Shown here: positions 24,009-35,689 of the stretch, piece by piece
Layout: each line of letters opens with the position of its first letter
How positions within the stretch are numbered: the first letter of the stretch is position 1
NCBI GenBank assembly: GCA_029582155.1
Contig: CM055896.1
Coordinates: forward strand, 29,462,373-29,526,372
DNA length: 64,000 bases
DNA from: Panopea generosa
Lineage: Eukaryota > Mollusca > Bivalvia > Adapedonta > Hiatellidae
Direction of reading: 5' to 3'
Program-made: the position numbers and the translations under genes
Notes under the pieces: generated by a model
Told to the model about the DNA's origin: nothing
The model's input: the letters and a program-made list of their open reading frames with translations, nothing else
Database searches by the model: none

Positions 24009-24922
24009 TTAGTGAGGCGCAGTGTTGAAAGACAATACAATGCATTCACAAATATGTTTATGGTACGTTTACCAGGGGAAACCAGTCTCAGTGGGGGTAT
24101 GTTTGCAATGACTTGCATACACAATATCGGTGATACAAAACAACACCCATTGTTAGCGCCAAGGTAACTTACACCTTGTTATTATTGGAGTATGTTTATA
24201 AATGGCGTTTAGGCATGTCGGATACATGCGGCATTTTTGCTCTACCTTTTTACTGTATAAGGTGTAACCCCACCATTGATTTTTGTTCTTTATTCTATAG
24301 TAAATAATAAAAGTTTGAAGGCTTGTCATTCACAGAGAGTCCCAAATGAAAGAAGTAAAACCTACATTTTACTGTTTGTCAACCTCTGCACTATCAAAAT
24401 ATGATGAGAAAAGTAGGGGTCATGTTTCATATAAGAGATTTTTTTTTCTGCTCAGTGTGTACACTGGTGACAAAGTGAAAGTAGACTTCCGAAATCATGA
24501 ATTCATACCCCAATTTCCAAGCATCATTTTTTTTTCTAAATTCACAATTCAAACATGACAATGCTATCAAAATGTTCAAAATACATCAATAATGCCATTC
24601 AAATAAAAAAATGAGCATTAAAATAAGGAAAATGCATTTTTAAAGAAGAATTGAGGACTATTTATAACCGCCATTATGCGACTACCCCACGGAAGCACTT
24701 CCTTTTTGCAATGGTGGCACTATGCCTATAAGTAACAAAATAGTACACAATAAAATAGCCAAATTAGCAAAACATGTACATTTATTGTGAATACAATATA
24801 AGCGCATCACATGTGACAATAAAACATCCAATTCAACAACGACAATAAAGGCTTGTTTACTGTTTATATGTCGTGCCGACGTAAAGTAAAATTTATTTTT
24901 TATTTAATTTCATTCGTCAACT

Positions 24923-25080
24923 ACAACAATAACAAACAAAAACAACAGCGGTAACATCTACAACAACATCAACAGTTACAACAACAGCAACAACAGTAAC
25001 AGCAGCAGTAACAGCTACAACAACATCATCAGTTACAACAATAACAACAACAACAACAACATCAACATAGAAAATAGCAG
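24923..25080. repeat. CAA/CAG-rich low-complexity tract
   Basis: Degenerate CAA, CAG and CAT triplets. The valine-rich or asparagine-rich frames through it are artefacts. The counterpart in copy 2 is at about 56275-56460. Confidence 0.85.
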
Positions 25081-25299
25081 CAGCTGCAACAGCTACAAAA
25101 CGGCAACAGTTAAATATCCAAAAGGACACCGTTGAAGCTATACTGGTTGCCGTGAGAGGGTATGGGCTTGACTAGTAGCTATGTATACGCTTTGTATACA
25201 ACCGAGCCGGACGGGTGATTATTGTACTAGTTTTTTTTTCAATGATCTTAATCTCCATTATTTTTATATATCTTTCCTGTCAACTTAATGTTTTATCTT

Positions 25300-25650
25300 A
25301 GTAAAATATTAGACACTATACTGAGAATATCTTCATTTGTTGGTTGACATATAGAAATCTAGCCATGAGATCTGTATTAGACAGGGCCTATAGTTAAATA
25401 CTAGACACTATACTGAGAATATCTTCATTTATTGATTGACATATATATAGAAATCTAGCCGTAAGATCTATAAGACAGGGTCTATTGTTACATATTAGAC
25501 ACTATACTGATAATAACTTCATTTATTGGTTGACATATAAAAATCTAGCCATGAGATCTGTAAAACAAGGCCTATAGTTACATATTATACACTATACTGA
25601 GAACAACTTCATTTATTGGTTGGCAGATTCAAGAAATCTAGCCGTGACTT
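25300..25650 (+). repeat. ~92-bp repeat, about 4 units
   Basis: The string AGACACTATACTGA recurs at about 25311, 25403, 25497 and (as ATACACTATACTGA) 25587. Each unit continues through CTTCATTTATTGGTTGACAT and AATCTAGCCATGAGATCT. It is the inverted partner of the array at 18895-19050. Confidence 0.88.
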
Positions 25651-25914
25651 AGTCCAGAGGGTCCTCAAAAAGGTAAAAATTGGAAATTACAAAAATGTTT
25701 TCCAAAGAATCGGTGTCATATGTGTTCATATTTGGCTTAAAGATAAGTATTAAGTAGTTAATATTTATAGTTAGTGGACTTAGAATTTTACATAAGGATA
25801 CTATGAGAAAAGAGAACATTCTCATTTCTATTATTATCAGATTCATTTTATTATCATTATTATCATCGTACTTTAATTTAAATGAATATATATTGTTATT
25901 AGTATCATCATCAG

Positions 25915-25925
25915 CAGTAGTAGTA

Positions 25926-25991
<66 letters not shown>
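25915..25991. repeat. (TAG)n microsatellite
   Basis: A nearly pure TAG array. The equivalent in copy 2 (57265-57366) is longer and interrupted. Confidence 0.95.
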
Positions 25992-26756
25992 ACTTATACC
26001 AATATGTTTGAAATGCACAGCTGCCAAAAAAGAAAAATAAGTGTGTCATTTTCATTATTTTATCTCGATTATCATTTACTTTTATTATTATCATTTTATT
26101 ATCATTTTCATTATTATTTGAATTAATTTAAATTATCATTTAATTTAATATTGAATGAAGGTCTCTTCAAAGAGTCCTTTTTTTTATTTTGCGTCTCCCA
26201 AGCACATCGGAAATTCAAATAAAACAAAAGCTATCAATCGTCTAACTGCCTTAAAATTCATTGTATATCTCGTATAAACGACAGAGTATAAAAAAGTAAT
26301 ACACTAGATGCAATATTAACTGTAAATTTATTTAGATTAATATTATATAAATTTGCCTTACAATTCTCATGACTGATTAATTAGTTGATCGGCACTGAAA
26401 CAGTTAATAAAATGAAACTGAAATGACGTATTTTTTTTTTATTTTTACGTCATTTTGTAGTAAATTAAAAACTGACGTCATTTGTGTTCAGTTTCAACGC
26501 ATAAACTTTTACTGAGAAAATAATGACAGGTGCTCTGCCGTTCGTGCCGGATGTTGACGTTTCTATGGCCAGTTACTTATCTCCTGTACTAAAGAGCGTC
26601 CTACGAAAAACTTACGAACATTTTTTTTCTTAGGCGTACGCAAAAACTTACGTTGATGTTCGTGAAACGCAAAATGAATATCGTAACTTTTTTCGTAAGT
26701 TAAAAACTTACGATAATTTTTGCGTAAGTTTAAGATGTTTCGTGAAACGGCACCCA

Positions 26757-27655
26757 GCTACTTACTAGTGTTTTCCTGATGTCACGATACAAACTGCTTC
26801 TCACTAGGGTTATACTGATGTCACTATACAACTGCTACCCACTAGTGTTATAAAGAGTTCGTGATACCAACTGCTACACACTAGGGTTATACTGATGTCG
26901 TGATACAAACTGCTACACACTGGAGTTATACTGATGTCGTGATACAAACTGCTACACACTAGGGTTATACTGATGTCGTGATACAAACTGCTACACACTA
27001 GGGATATACTGATGTCGCTATACAAACTGCTTCTCACTAGGGTTATACTGATGTCACTATACAACTGCCACTCACTAGTGTTATAAAGATGTCGTGATAC
27101 AAATTGCTACACACTAGGGTTATACTGACGTTGCGATACAAACTGCTACACACTAGGGTTATACTGATGTTGCGATACAAACTGCTACACACTAGGGTTA
27201 TACTGATGTCGCGATACATAGTGCTACACAGTAGTGTTATACTGATGTCGCGATACAAACTGCTTCTCACTAGGGTTATACTGATGTCAATATACAACTG
27301 CTTCTTACTAGTGTTATAAAGATGTCGTGATACAAATTGCTATACTAGGGTTATACTGATGTCGTGATACAAACTACTACACACTAGGTTATACTGATGT
27401 CGCGATACAAACTGCTTCTCACTAGAGTTATACTGATGTCACTATACAACTGCTACTCACTAGTGTTATAAAGATGTCGTGATACAAACTACTACACACT
27501 AGAGTTATACTGATGTCGCGATACAAAGTGCTGCACACTGGGGTTATACTGATGTTGCGATACAAACTGCTACACACTGGGGTTATACTGATGTCGTGAT
27601 ACAAACTGCTAGACACTATGGTAATACTGATATCGTGATACAAACTGATGTTTAT
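26757..27655. repeat. 39-bp minisatellite, right part
   Basis: The same unit family as 9655-11977, here with many GATGTCGTGATACAAACTG and TACACACTAGGGTTATACT variants. It lies immediately beyond the right end of giant element copy 1. The frames open on both strands are repeat artefacts. Confidence 0.9.
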
Positions 27656-27917
27656 TCACTTAACTGCAATGCACTGTCACGTGATTCACACATTTTGACA
27701 AATACGACTTCCAGGAGTACGCCGATATTGGCTTATTAACAGAACATATATATATTTTTTTTTTTATTAGGATTTGTACAAAGTACATCATCATACTATA
27801 TACAATATACAATCAATATAAACATATAGTCACTTAACAGCAATGATTAAATACATTCGAGTATATAACAAAATATTTAGTGAATGTTAATAAATGAAAT
27901 GAGGATGAACACTATGC

Positions 27918-28340
27918 TTAAACAGTTAGCACTGTTTTTCTAATTTCTAATGCCTCTTTTATATATCTTGAAATATTATATAATATGGTTTTATTATGTG
28001 AATTAAGTAACTCTAAAAATTTGAACACAGAAGGTCTTTGATAGTAATACTTTTTCAAATACTGTTTTCGTAAATTATTAAAACAGGGACATATACATAA
28101 GAAATGAAACTCATCTTCTATATCCCTTGAATTGCAACATAAACAATATCTTTCATTTTTTGGAATTCTATTTCTGTCATATCGTCCAGTTTGTATTCTA
28201 AGAGGATTAACAGATAGTCTTAATCTAGTGTAAAATAATCTAAGATTACAGGGCAATATATCGAGATAATTCTCGTACTTAAATTGATGTTTGACAAGTT
28301 TATAAAATTCGAGCACTGGACTTTTTTCTACTGATCCAAA
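27918..28340 (-). pseudogene. LINE C-terminal zinc-knuckle-like part
   Basis: This frame continues the RT protein after a break near 28341. It contains LRIQTGRYDRNRIPKNERYC, then LCC, DIEDEFHFLCICP, giving a C-x2-C...H-x4-C pattern that is probably nucleic-acid binding. The equivalent in the plus-strand LINE is uninterrupted with its RT, which shows that the break here is a defect of this copy. Confidence 0.8.
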
Positions 28341-30171
28341 TCATTGTTGAATGAAATTGTCGATAACCTTTTGTTTAAAAATATTTGGAAATACTTTGGG
28401 ATTAACAAAACGATTATTCTCAAACATATAGGTGAATCCATAATCATTTAACATGGTTTTAATATTTGATACCCAGTTCTTACAACCTCTATTACAGTCA
28501 TATAGCCCCTGTTCATATAGTTTTTTTATCAATATATTTTCCGTATAAATAACTTTACACCAATAGCTTATGATTCTTACATATCGTGATATATATAATG
28601 GATATCTCCCAAGCTCTCCATACACACCCACTGTACAAGTATTTAATCTAACATTCAATAAACGTTTACAGAACGTTAAGTGTATTCTTTCGATTACTTT
28701 CGACTTGGTATATCCCCAAATTTCACTCGCATAACTTAAGATAGAACCAACGAATGCATCAAACAACTGGCATAGTAGTTTTGGCTTTAAATGGAATTTT
28801 TTACAATTAAATAAGAGGGTATTAAAAGCTTTCAAAGATTTGCCAACCAAATGTTCCTGATTTAAATTAAAATTACCAGTATAATTAAATATTGTTCCAA
28901 GATAATTAAAATCATCAACAACTTCAATAATTTCTCCGTTATCAGTCCAAGATTCATTGGGTAACAACCCAACACGTTTTCTAAATACCATTATTTTTGT
29001 TTTCAATGTATTTACTTTTAAGCCCCAATTATTACAATAAGTATGCAAACGGTTTAGATTATCCTGTAATTCAGAAGGAGATTTTCCTAAAATAGCCATG
29101 TCGTCCGCAAAAAGTAACATAATCAAAACAATATCATCAATATTTAATCCTGAATCAACGCTGTTTTGTAAATACAGCTCCAAGTCTTCCACAAACATAG
29201 AGAAAAGTATAGGCGAGATTACCTCCCCTTGTCTCAATCCCACAGCATATTCAAAATAGTCAGAATAACTATTACAACTCTTTACACATGATTTAACCTT
29301 CTGATACATGTCCTTAATAATACGTAGAAGTTTACCCCTAATACCAAGTTTATACAATTTTAGCCAAAGTGCATTTCTATATATACTATCGAAACACTTC
29401 ATCATGTCAACGAAAACAACATATAAACGTTTATTATCATATAAATAATTCTGGATAATTGACATTAACACGAATATAGCATCAACTGTTGACCGTCCCT
29501 TTCGATATCCAAATTGCGCATCTGAAATGATATCATTATTATTACAAAATGTTTCAATCCTTTTATTGAGTATGGTGGTAAACAGTTTAGATAAACAACT
29601 TACCAAGGTTATGCCTCGGTAATTATTAACATCGCTCACACTACCTTTTTTGTGAATAGGGATAATCACTCCCTCTGTCCACTTATCGGGAAAAAAGCCT
29701 GAGGTCAAAATAGCATTAAAAATATCACATAAATGGGAGCCTAAAATATCAATACTTTCAATAAAATACTCATTTAATAAGAAATCGCTCCCAATCGATT
29801 TTCCAGCTTTCAAACATTTACTAGCGCTCAGTATTTCAGAAACAGTAATTGGCTGGTCTAATTCCTCGAATGAACAACAATTGTTATCAAAATCATTATC
29901 AGTACAAAAAGATTCGGCATCTTCATTTGCTGTCTGAAATATATCATTACTTAAGCTAGCAAAATAATTTCGGAATTCCTCCAATGATATGTCATTACCT
30001 CCGGCATGATTATTCTTTTTCTTAAAATATTTCCAAAATTCTTTAGGTTTACAATATTTTAAATTCTCTATATCTGATAATTTTTTTAATTCAAAACATC
30101 GCTTCTTTTTCTTAACGGTATCTTTATATTCTTTTTTATATTTGCAGAAATGCTCCCTATTTAAATCTGAT
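28341..30171 (-). pseudogene. LINE reverse transcriptase
   Basis: The canonical RT blocks appear in order: NNYRGITLVSCLSKLF, then DAQFGYRKGRSTVDAIF, motif A in VVFVDMMKCFDSIYR, motif B in GLRQGEVISPILFSMF, the catalytic FADD in LLFADDMAILGKS, then GLKVNTLKTKIMVFRK and DDFNYLGTIF. The two catalytic aspartates of FADD are intact. The frame is open for about 1.8 kb. An upstream linker rich in lysine joins it to the endonuclease through a frame shift near 30180. Confidence 0.92.
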
Positions 30172-31350
30172 TTACAACAGGTGTATATAGTTACGTAATG
30201 CTTCTAAATATTTGTTCTTGGCAATAACACAATCCTTATCAAACCATTCCGCATGTTTTACAAATGACTGGTCAGAAAATGTGACATAACTTTTATGTAT
30301 ATAACTTTTTGAGAATAAAGGATCCGACACAGCACGAACTATATTGATAAAATCATTCATAACATCGTTGACAGAATCTCTATTTGAATAATCAATATTC
30401 TTTGTCAATTTATTAAAATCAGACAATTTACTTATTAAACCTGAGCGAAAACGCTCACGAAGCAAATTATCCCATTTATACTTTACGTCGCGCACATCTA
30501 CAGGTATAGCTGAAGGTCTTTTACAACACAAAGAAAATTTAATGGGTGAATGGTCACTCCATTCATTAATAGGGTCAATTGTAAAAGTACTGATATGTGA
30601 AAAATTACTCTCATTTGTTAGTAAATAGTCAATCACGGATTCTCCGTGCTGTGACACAAAGGTACACACATCCGTATTAATACCTATTCTACCGTTTACT
30701 ATGCGTAAACAAGACGATTTGCATAACTCAAGAAGTTTAACACCCTGACTATTACATGTTTTATCAAGCGAGGACCGGTACATGGGTATATCGGGAACAT
30801 AATCAATATCATCTGTATAATAATTTACCTTGTCTTGTATAATAAAATCATGTTTAGTACCAACTCTGCTATTCATATCACCCATAACATACACCGACCC
30901 GAGACTTTCATAAAAAACTATATCATTTTCCAGAAGTTCAAATAAATCAACATTAGCAATATTATATGCAGGGGAATCTTCCCCCCATAAATAAATTCCA
31001 CATACATATACATCATTATCAAAATTAAAGAATTTGTGATCAAGTTTAATCCAAACAATGGTGTCCAAGCTACTTTTAACTACCTCAATACCATTTTTTA
31101 AAGATTCCTTGTAGTATAAAACAATACCACCACTAGATCTTTTGGCATTACGATGTTTAAATTTACGGTAAAAATTATGTGAAACATATCCACTCAAGCT
31201 AATATCGCTATTAGTACATGTCCATGATTCATATAAGAATACAATGTCTTTATCAGCAATAATATTTACAAAGTCACAATTGTCTTTCTTACTCCTAGTA
31301 AGTCCATGAACATTCCATGACAGGAAACGTAGTTCACCCTCTGTGTAATC
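30172..31350 (-). pseudogene. LINE APE-type endonuclease
   Basis: The frame starts after the TAG at 31351 with LRFLSWNVHGL. It continues with FLYESW (the glutamate block), SSGGIVLYYKE, YVMGDMNSRVG (the D-x-N block), SVIDYLLTN and EWSDHSPIKF (the SDH block). These are the hallmark residues of exonuclease-endonuclease-phosphatase domains that nick target DNA for LINE insertion. The residues upstream of the TAG (RGDTSWIAYDTLYINGRS) resemble the end of a LINE first protein. Confidence 0.88.
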
Positions 31351-31460
31351 CTAGTCTACTGACCTACCGTTGATATATAGGGTGTCGTAAGCAATCCACG
31401 ACGTGTCCCCTCTGTCCCTGGCTGCTCTCATCTTAGGTAGAAGCATATAACATATATACA

Positions 31461-31775
31461 TTCTTTATGACCTTGACATTTTACCTATTGACCTAAGTAG
31501 ATCATCATTTCATGTATCATTATCATGTTTCATCACATTCGGGCAAAAACAATACGAACCATAAGCAGTATATATACATGTAAAAGGTTCTTACAAACAA
31601 ACGTATCAGAGAAGGTTTGGCTATTGTTTTCATTTTTATCAATAGTTTATTTTTATTGATTTTTGGTTTCTGTTATTTTCCTTTATTCCTTATTTATATG
31701 CATACCGCTGAACTTACACGTCTCAAGTGCATTTACTTCTCGTTACTGATTCCATTGGTTTTTCAGTCACAGATC
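31461..31775. other. No gene recognised
   Basis: AT-rich DNA between the LINE and the next SINE. Confidence 0.5.
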
Positions 31776-31980
31776 ACCGCAGCGAGTGTTTGGAAGTAGA
31801 GCGTCCGCCTTCGGGATCTGGTCGCCTAGGTGTCTGTATAATGTTCCTGGTGGGGTATCATACCATGAGTCTATGGCAAGATACCCCAGTGTGGCAGCGC
31901 TCAGATTGACTTAAGTAGACACCATCGCGATATAACTGAAACATTGCTGAAAGCAACGCTAAACACCTTAAAATCAACAA
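31776..31980 (+). repeat. tRNA-derived SINE, group C
   Basis: A head with GTAGAGCGTCCGCCTTCGGG is followed by GGTGGGGTATCATACCATGA, then CAGTGTGGCAGCGCTCAGA, AAGTAGACACCATCGCGATA, and the 3' end AAAGCAACGCTAAACACC. Fuller copies lie at 38575-38845 (minus) and 41930-42215. The GACGCTAAACACCA-like 3' end is common in mollusc SINEs. Confidence 0.8.
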
Positions 31981-32894
31981 AGTCTTTAACCATCAATCCC
32001 AGTTCGGTCCACATAAGATGGCTGTGTCAATTACTCGCGGAAGGACGATTCTTCTATTTGAGTCCATGCATATGCATTTGGTCTATTCCTCTAATAATAA
32101 AACTGACTGCCTGCAAAACCTGATACATTGAACAGGATATAATTGAATGCTATATTGACAATTCACTGTCAAACATCAAACAATAATGGCCAATCTGTGC
32201 TATTTGGCAAGTTGGTTTAATTGGTATGTTCTCACTTTCACAACATCTATTGTTTAAAATAGAAAAAAGGTGTTGGGGTGCTGGAAATGTATTGTTCGGA
32301 TATAACAATAGATTTAAGTGGTGATTATTGCTCTGGTGGGCTATACTTTTTGAAAAAAATAATGGTTACACTTTCTCCTTATTAGCTTGTCTCTTTGTCT
32401 GAAAATGTAACTTAGTTTATATCTTTATTTGAGTGTCATCAACATACATACGCATGTAAAATATCAATATATACAGCACATTAAATGTATATTATCACTC
32501 TCTATTGGAGTTATAAGAGCCTTTCTCAGTTGTATTATACAATCATAAGAACACTGTACATGCAAACTATAATTACATACTAAGGTCAAACTAAAGAAAG
32601 TTCGCACATACTAAATAATGGAAGTAAAAGATCATTAAATACGTTGATCAGATCACCGTGAATTAGATTAGAAAAGTTGCTTTAGACGAGTTTAATTGTC
32701 TTAAAACGATGGACTACGGTAAAGGCGTTAGCAGCTAGTTTTATATACTTCTGACTAATGCAGTAAACCGCAACCCTTAGGCAATCATTTGATACAAATC
32801 TACTGGCTTATATGCCGCTTATATATACACTTTAAATCGTCATTGGGTGTACTTCTCCTCATTGACCTAGCTAGAACAGTCTTCATTAATCGTT
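31981..32894. other. No gene recognised
   Basis: AT-rich DNA between a SINE and the plus-strand LINE. Confidence 0.5.
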
Positions 32895-33388
32895 TAATTA
32901 CCAATATTCACAAGTGCATCACTTAATCTGTATCAAGGGTGTTGATTTTAGCAATAGAAAAATGGTTAATAATTGTGTTTCATCCTTTTCGGAGTTAATA
33001 AATGACGTTGCACAGCCATTGTTTAGTAAAAATATAATAATGAAAAATGAATCGTGTACTGTTAAGTCGATTAGCAAGAAAGCTTATTGGTTTGATTTTG
33101 ATGTAAGCAAGCGAAGCTATTGTATACTCATTCCTTAAATAAATTTAATAAATATAAAGGTAATGAAAATAGAATAGAAATGTGTAACTTAAAGTCAACT
33201 TATAAGACACTTATTAAAAAGAAATAACGCTGTTACGAATATAAAAAAAAATTAAAGATATTGAAAGATTACGTCATGGTAAACCAAAAGATTTTTGGAA
33301 GCTTTTTTCAAACAAAAATAAATCTAGAAAAAGTAATAATATTAGTAAAGAAGCTTTTTATGATTATTTTTCTAATCTTAATGAGAAG

Positions 33389-33799
33389 TTGCCAAGCGCA
33401 TCAAATGCTGATGCTGAGAATTTTTGTAATGATTATGATTTTAATTCAACTAATTGTTCTTTTGAAGAACTCGATATGCCAATAACTGTTTTAGAAATAG
33501 AAAAATGTATAAAAAGTTTAAAGAAAAATAAAGCCTTTGCTGGTGACCTACTACTAAATGAACATTTTATTGAATCTTGTGATATATTGGCATCACATCT
33601 TGTTGATTTTTTTAACGGTATTTTTAATTCTGGTCATTTTCCTGATACTTGGTCTGAAGCGATTATGGTGCCTATTTATAAGAAAAATGACCCGGACGAT
33701 GTCAATAATTACAGAGGTATAAGCTTAGTCAGTTGTTTATCTAAGATATTTACGGGTATTTTAAATAAGCGAATTAATACTTGTATTGAAAAATATTAA
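33389..33799 (+). pseudogene. LINE RT N-terminal part
   Basis: The frame reads NCSFEELDMPITVLEIEKC, then LLLNEHFIESCDILASHL and DVNNYRGISLVSCLSKIF. It parallels the minus-strand LINE block by block. It ends at a stop after NTCIEKY, and the RT continues in another frame that overlaps by 14 bases. Confidence 0.85.
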
Positions 33800-35420
33800 T
33801 ATTGTGAGTGACGCTCAATTTGGATTTAGACGTGGAAGGTCGATAGTTGATGCAATATTTGTACTTAATTCCATTATACAAAAAGTATTATTAGAAAATG
33901 ACCGCTTAGCTTGTGCATTTGTAGACCTAAAGAAAGCTTTTGATAGTATTTATCGAAATGGTTTATGGTTTAAACTTAATCAATTGGGTGTTAATGCTAA
34001 AATGTTACGAATTATTCGTGACATGTACTCAAATGTGAAAGCATGTGTTAAGGGATGTAACTCCTATTCCGAGTTTTTTGAATGTGCTATCGGTTTAAAG
34101 CAAGGGGAAGTAATTTCTCCTCTGTTGTTTTCATTATTTTTGGAAGATCTAGAGCTATACTTGTGCGAAGATCCAAACTGTGGCATGAACTTGGATGACA
34201 TTGCATTTATTTTAATGCTTTTTGCTGATGATATGGTGATATTAGGTAAAAACTCGACTGATCTGCAAAAAAGTATTAATCTTTTACATAAATATTGTGA
34301 AACTTGGGGGTTAGAGGTGAATACTGCTAAAACCAAGATTGTTGTATTTCAAAAAAGGGGTCCTTTAAAAAGCAATGAAAATTGGACTTTTAATAATCAA
34401 CCTCTAGAAGTAGTGAATGATTTTAATTATCTGGGCACTGTTTTCAATTATACCGGTAACTATTCTCTTAATCAGGAAGCATTGGCTGGAAAGGGTCTTA
34501 AAGCATTAAACATTTTACTAGCAAATACTCGTAAATATACATTGAAACCTAAAACTGTCTGTCAATTATTTGATGCCTTTGTTGGCTCAACTCTTAATTA
34601 TGCCTGCGAAATATGGGGATTTTCCAAATCAAAAGAAATCGAAAGAATTCATCTGAAATTTTGTAAATATTTATTAAATGTTAAAACCTCGACAAGTAAT
34701 ATGGGTGTATATGGAGAGTTAGGTAGATACCCATTGTATATAAATAAATATGGTCGTATGATTAAATACTGGACTAAAATTGTTAAATCTGATAACATCA
34801 TAGTTAAACATTTATATAATTCATTACCTATTGATTGTAATAAAGATGGTAAGAATTGGGTAGAAAACATCAACAATTTACTGGATGATTATGGATTTTC
34901 GTATATATGGTCAAGTACTGACGATGCAAATTTGTTAAACTTCCATATTGTTTTTAAAGAAAGAGTAATAGATAATTTTAAACAAAAATGGTTTAATGAA
35001 ATCGAAAACAGTCGTTCACTATGTACTTATAAAATTTTAAAAACTACTTTAGAATTCGAAAATTATTTAGATATGCTTCCAAGAAAATTAAGAATTCCTA
35101 TGTCAAGATTAAGATTATCTTCACATCAGTTGAAAGTTGAAACCGGTCGTTATGCACATAACAGAATTGAACGTAACTTGCGTTATTGTACTCTATGTAA
35201 CTTTAACGACATAGAAGATGAATACCATTTTGTGTTAATATGTCCTAGTTATCAGGTTATCCGTGAAAGCTTTATTAAATCATATTATTATAAACGGCCA
35301 AGTATGATAAAATTCATTGAGTTAATGCAAAGTAAGAAGTATTCAGTCTTGTTTAATTTGGGTAAGTTTATTCATCAAGCTTTTAGTACTCGCAATTCCT
35401 TGTACAATCAAAATACATAA
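33786..35420 (+). pseudogene. LINE RT core and C-terminal block
   Basis: It carries DAQFGFRRGRSIVDAIF, motif A in CAFVDLKKAFDSIYR, motif B in GLKQGEVISPLLFSLF, the catalytic FADD in LLFADDMVILGKN, and NDFNYLGTVF. The C-terminal Cys-Cys-His-Cys block follows (YCTLCNFNDIEDEYHF, VLICP). It is open for about 540 codons with intact catalytic residues. The upstream part lies in a different frame, so the copy as a whole is broken. Confidence 0.9.
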
Positions 35421-35689
35421 TATATACATCTATCTTTTTGTGTTGATCAACTCAAGTATTTATTTGACAAAGTATTTAAATGTTTAATTTATATTTGTCC
35501 CACTTCAAAACCTATTTAAATATATGTATTTAAATAACGTAATTTTCTAATTTAAAAGAATCTAACATAATATTGATCTATTATATATGTGTCATGTGTT
35601 ACATTTATTATCTGAATGTGTATGTAATGAGAAACAGTATATGTTTAAATTACTGAATAAAGAACTTGAATCTTGAAAAAAAATAATCT

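Larger units (their letters stand above)
11981..26754 (+). mobile_element. Giant PIF/Harbinger-like DNA transposon, copy 1
   Basis: The element starts GGTGCCGTTTCACGAAAC and ends with the reverse complement, flanked by CTG (11978-11980) and CAG (26755-26757). The minisatellite continues on both sides, which shows the insertion directly. Six CTTACG/CGTAAG motifs lie in the first ~190 bases and five in the last ~150. It matches copy 2 (43022-58127) along most of its length in the same order. It differs from copy 2 in carrying a nested foldback element (20057-22902), a 1.06-kb replacement segment (22950-24008), fewer palindromic repeats, and no counterpart of 45138-45533. No transposase was found in this copy, so it looks non-autonomous. 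The superfamily call rests on terminal sequence and 3-bp CWG duplication only. Confidence 0.85.
27745..31460 (-). mobile_element. LINE with APE endonuclease and RT, minus strand
   Basis: Read on the minus strand the order is: the tail of a first protein (ends near 31351), an APE-type endonuclease, a reverse transcriptase, a Cys-Cys-His-Cys C-terminal block, a short 3' part, and an A-rich tail (AATAAAAAAAAAAA, about 27754-27767). The 5' end is unclear because homology stops being readable near 31460, so it is probably truncated there. It has at least three disruptions: an in-frame TAG at 31351-31353 (this could instead be the natural end of the first protein), a frame shift near 30180, and a stop near 28341. 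The clade is not certain. A second, diverged member lies at 32895-35685 in the opposite direction. Confidence 0.9.
32895..35685 (+). mobile_element. 5'-truncated LINE, plus strand
   Basis: It starts within the linker between endonuclease and RT (KGVDFSNRKMVNNCVSSFSE, like the minus-strand LINE's DYSNRDSVNDVMNDF) and runs to AATAAAGAACTTGAATCTTG and a short A-run near 35680. The endonuclease is missing, which fits the 5' truncation typical of LINEs. At least two or three frame changes lie between 33090 and 33800. The RT and C-terminal part are then open to 35420. It belongs to the same group as the minus-strand LINE but the proteins are clearly diverged. Confidence 0.9.

Noticed and set aside
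25803-26126. Hydrophobic valine-run and leucine-run frames
   Set aside because: They are produced by the TAG microsatellite. The same applies to the copy 2 frames at 57009-57500.
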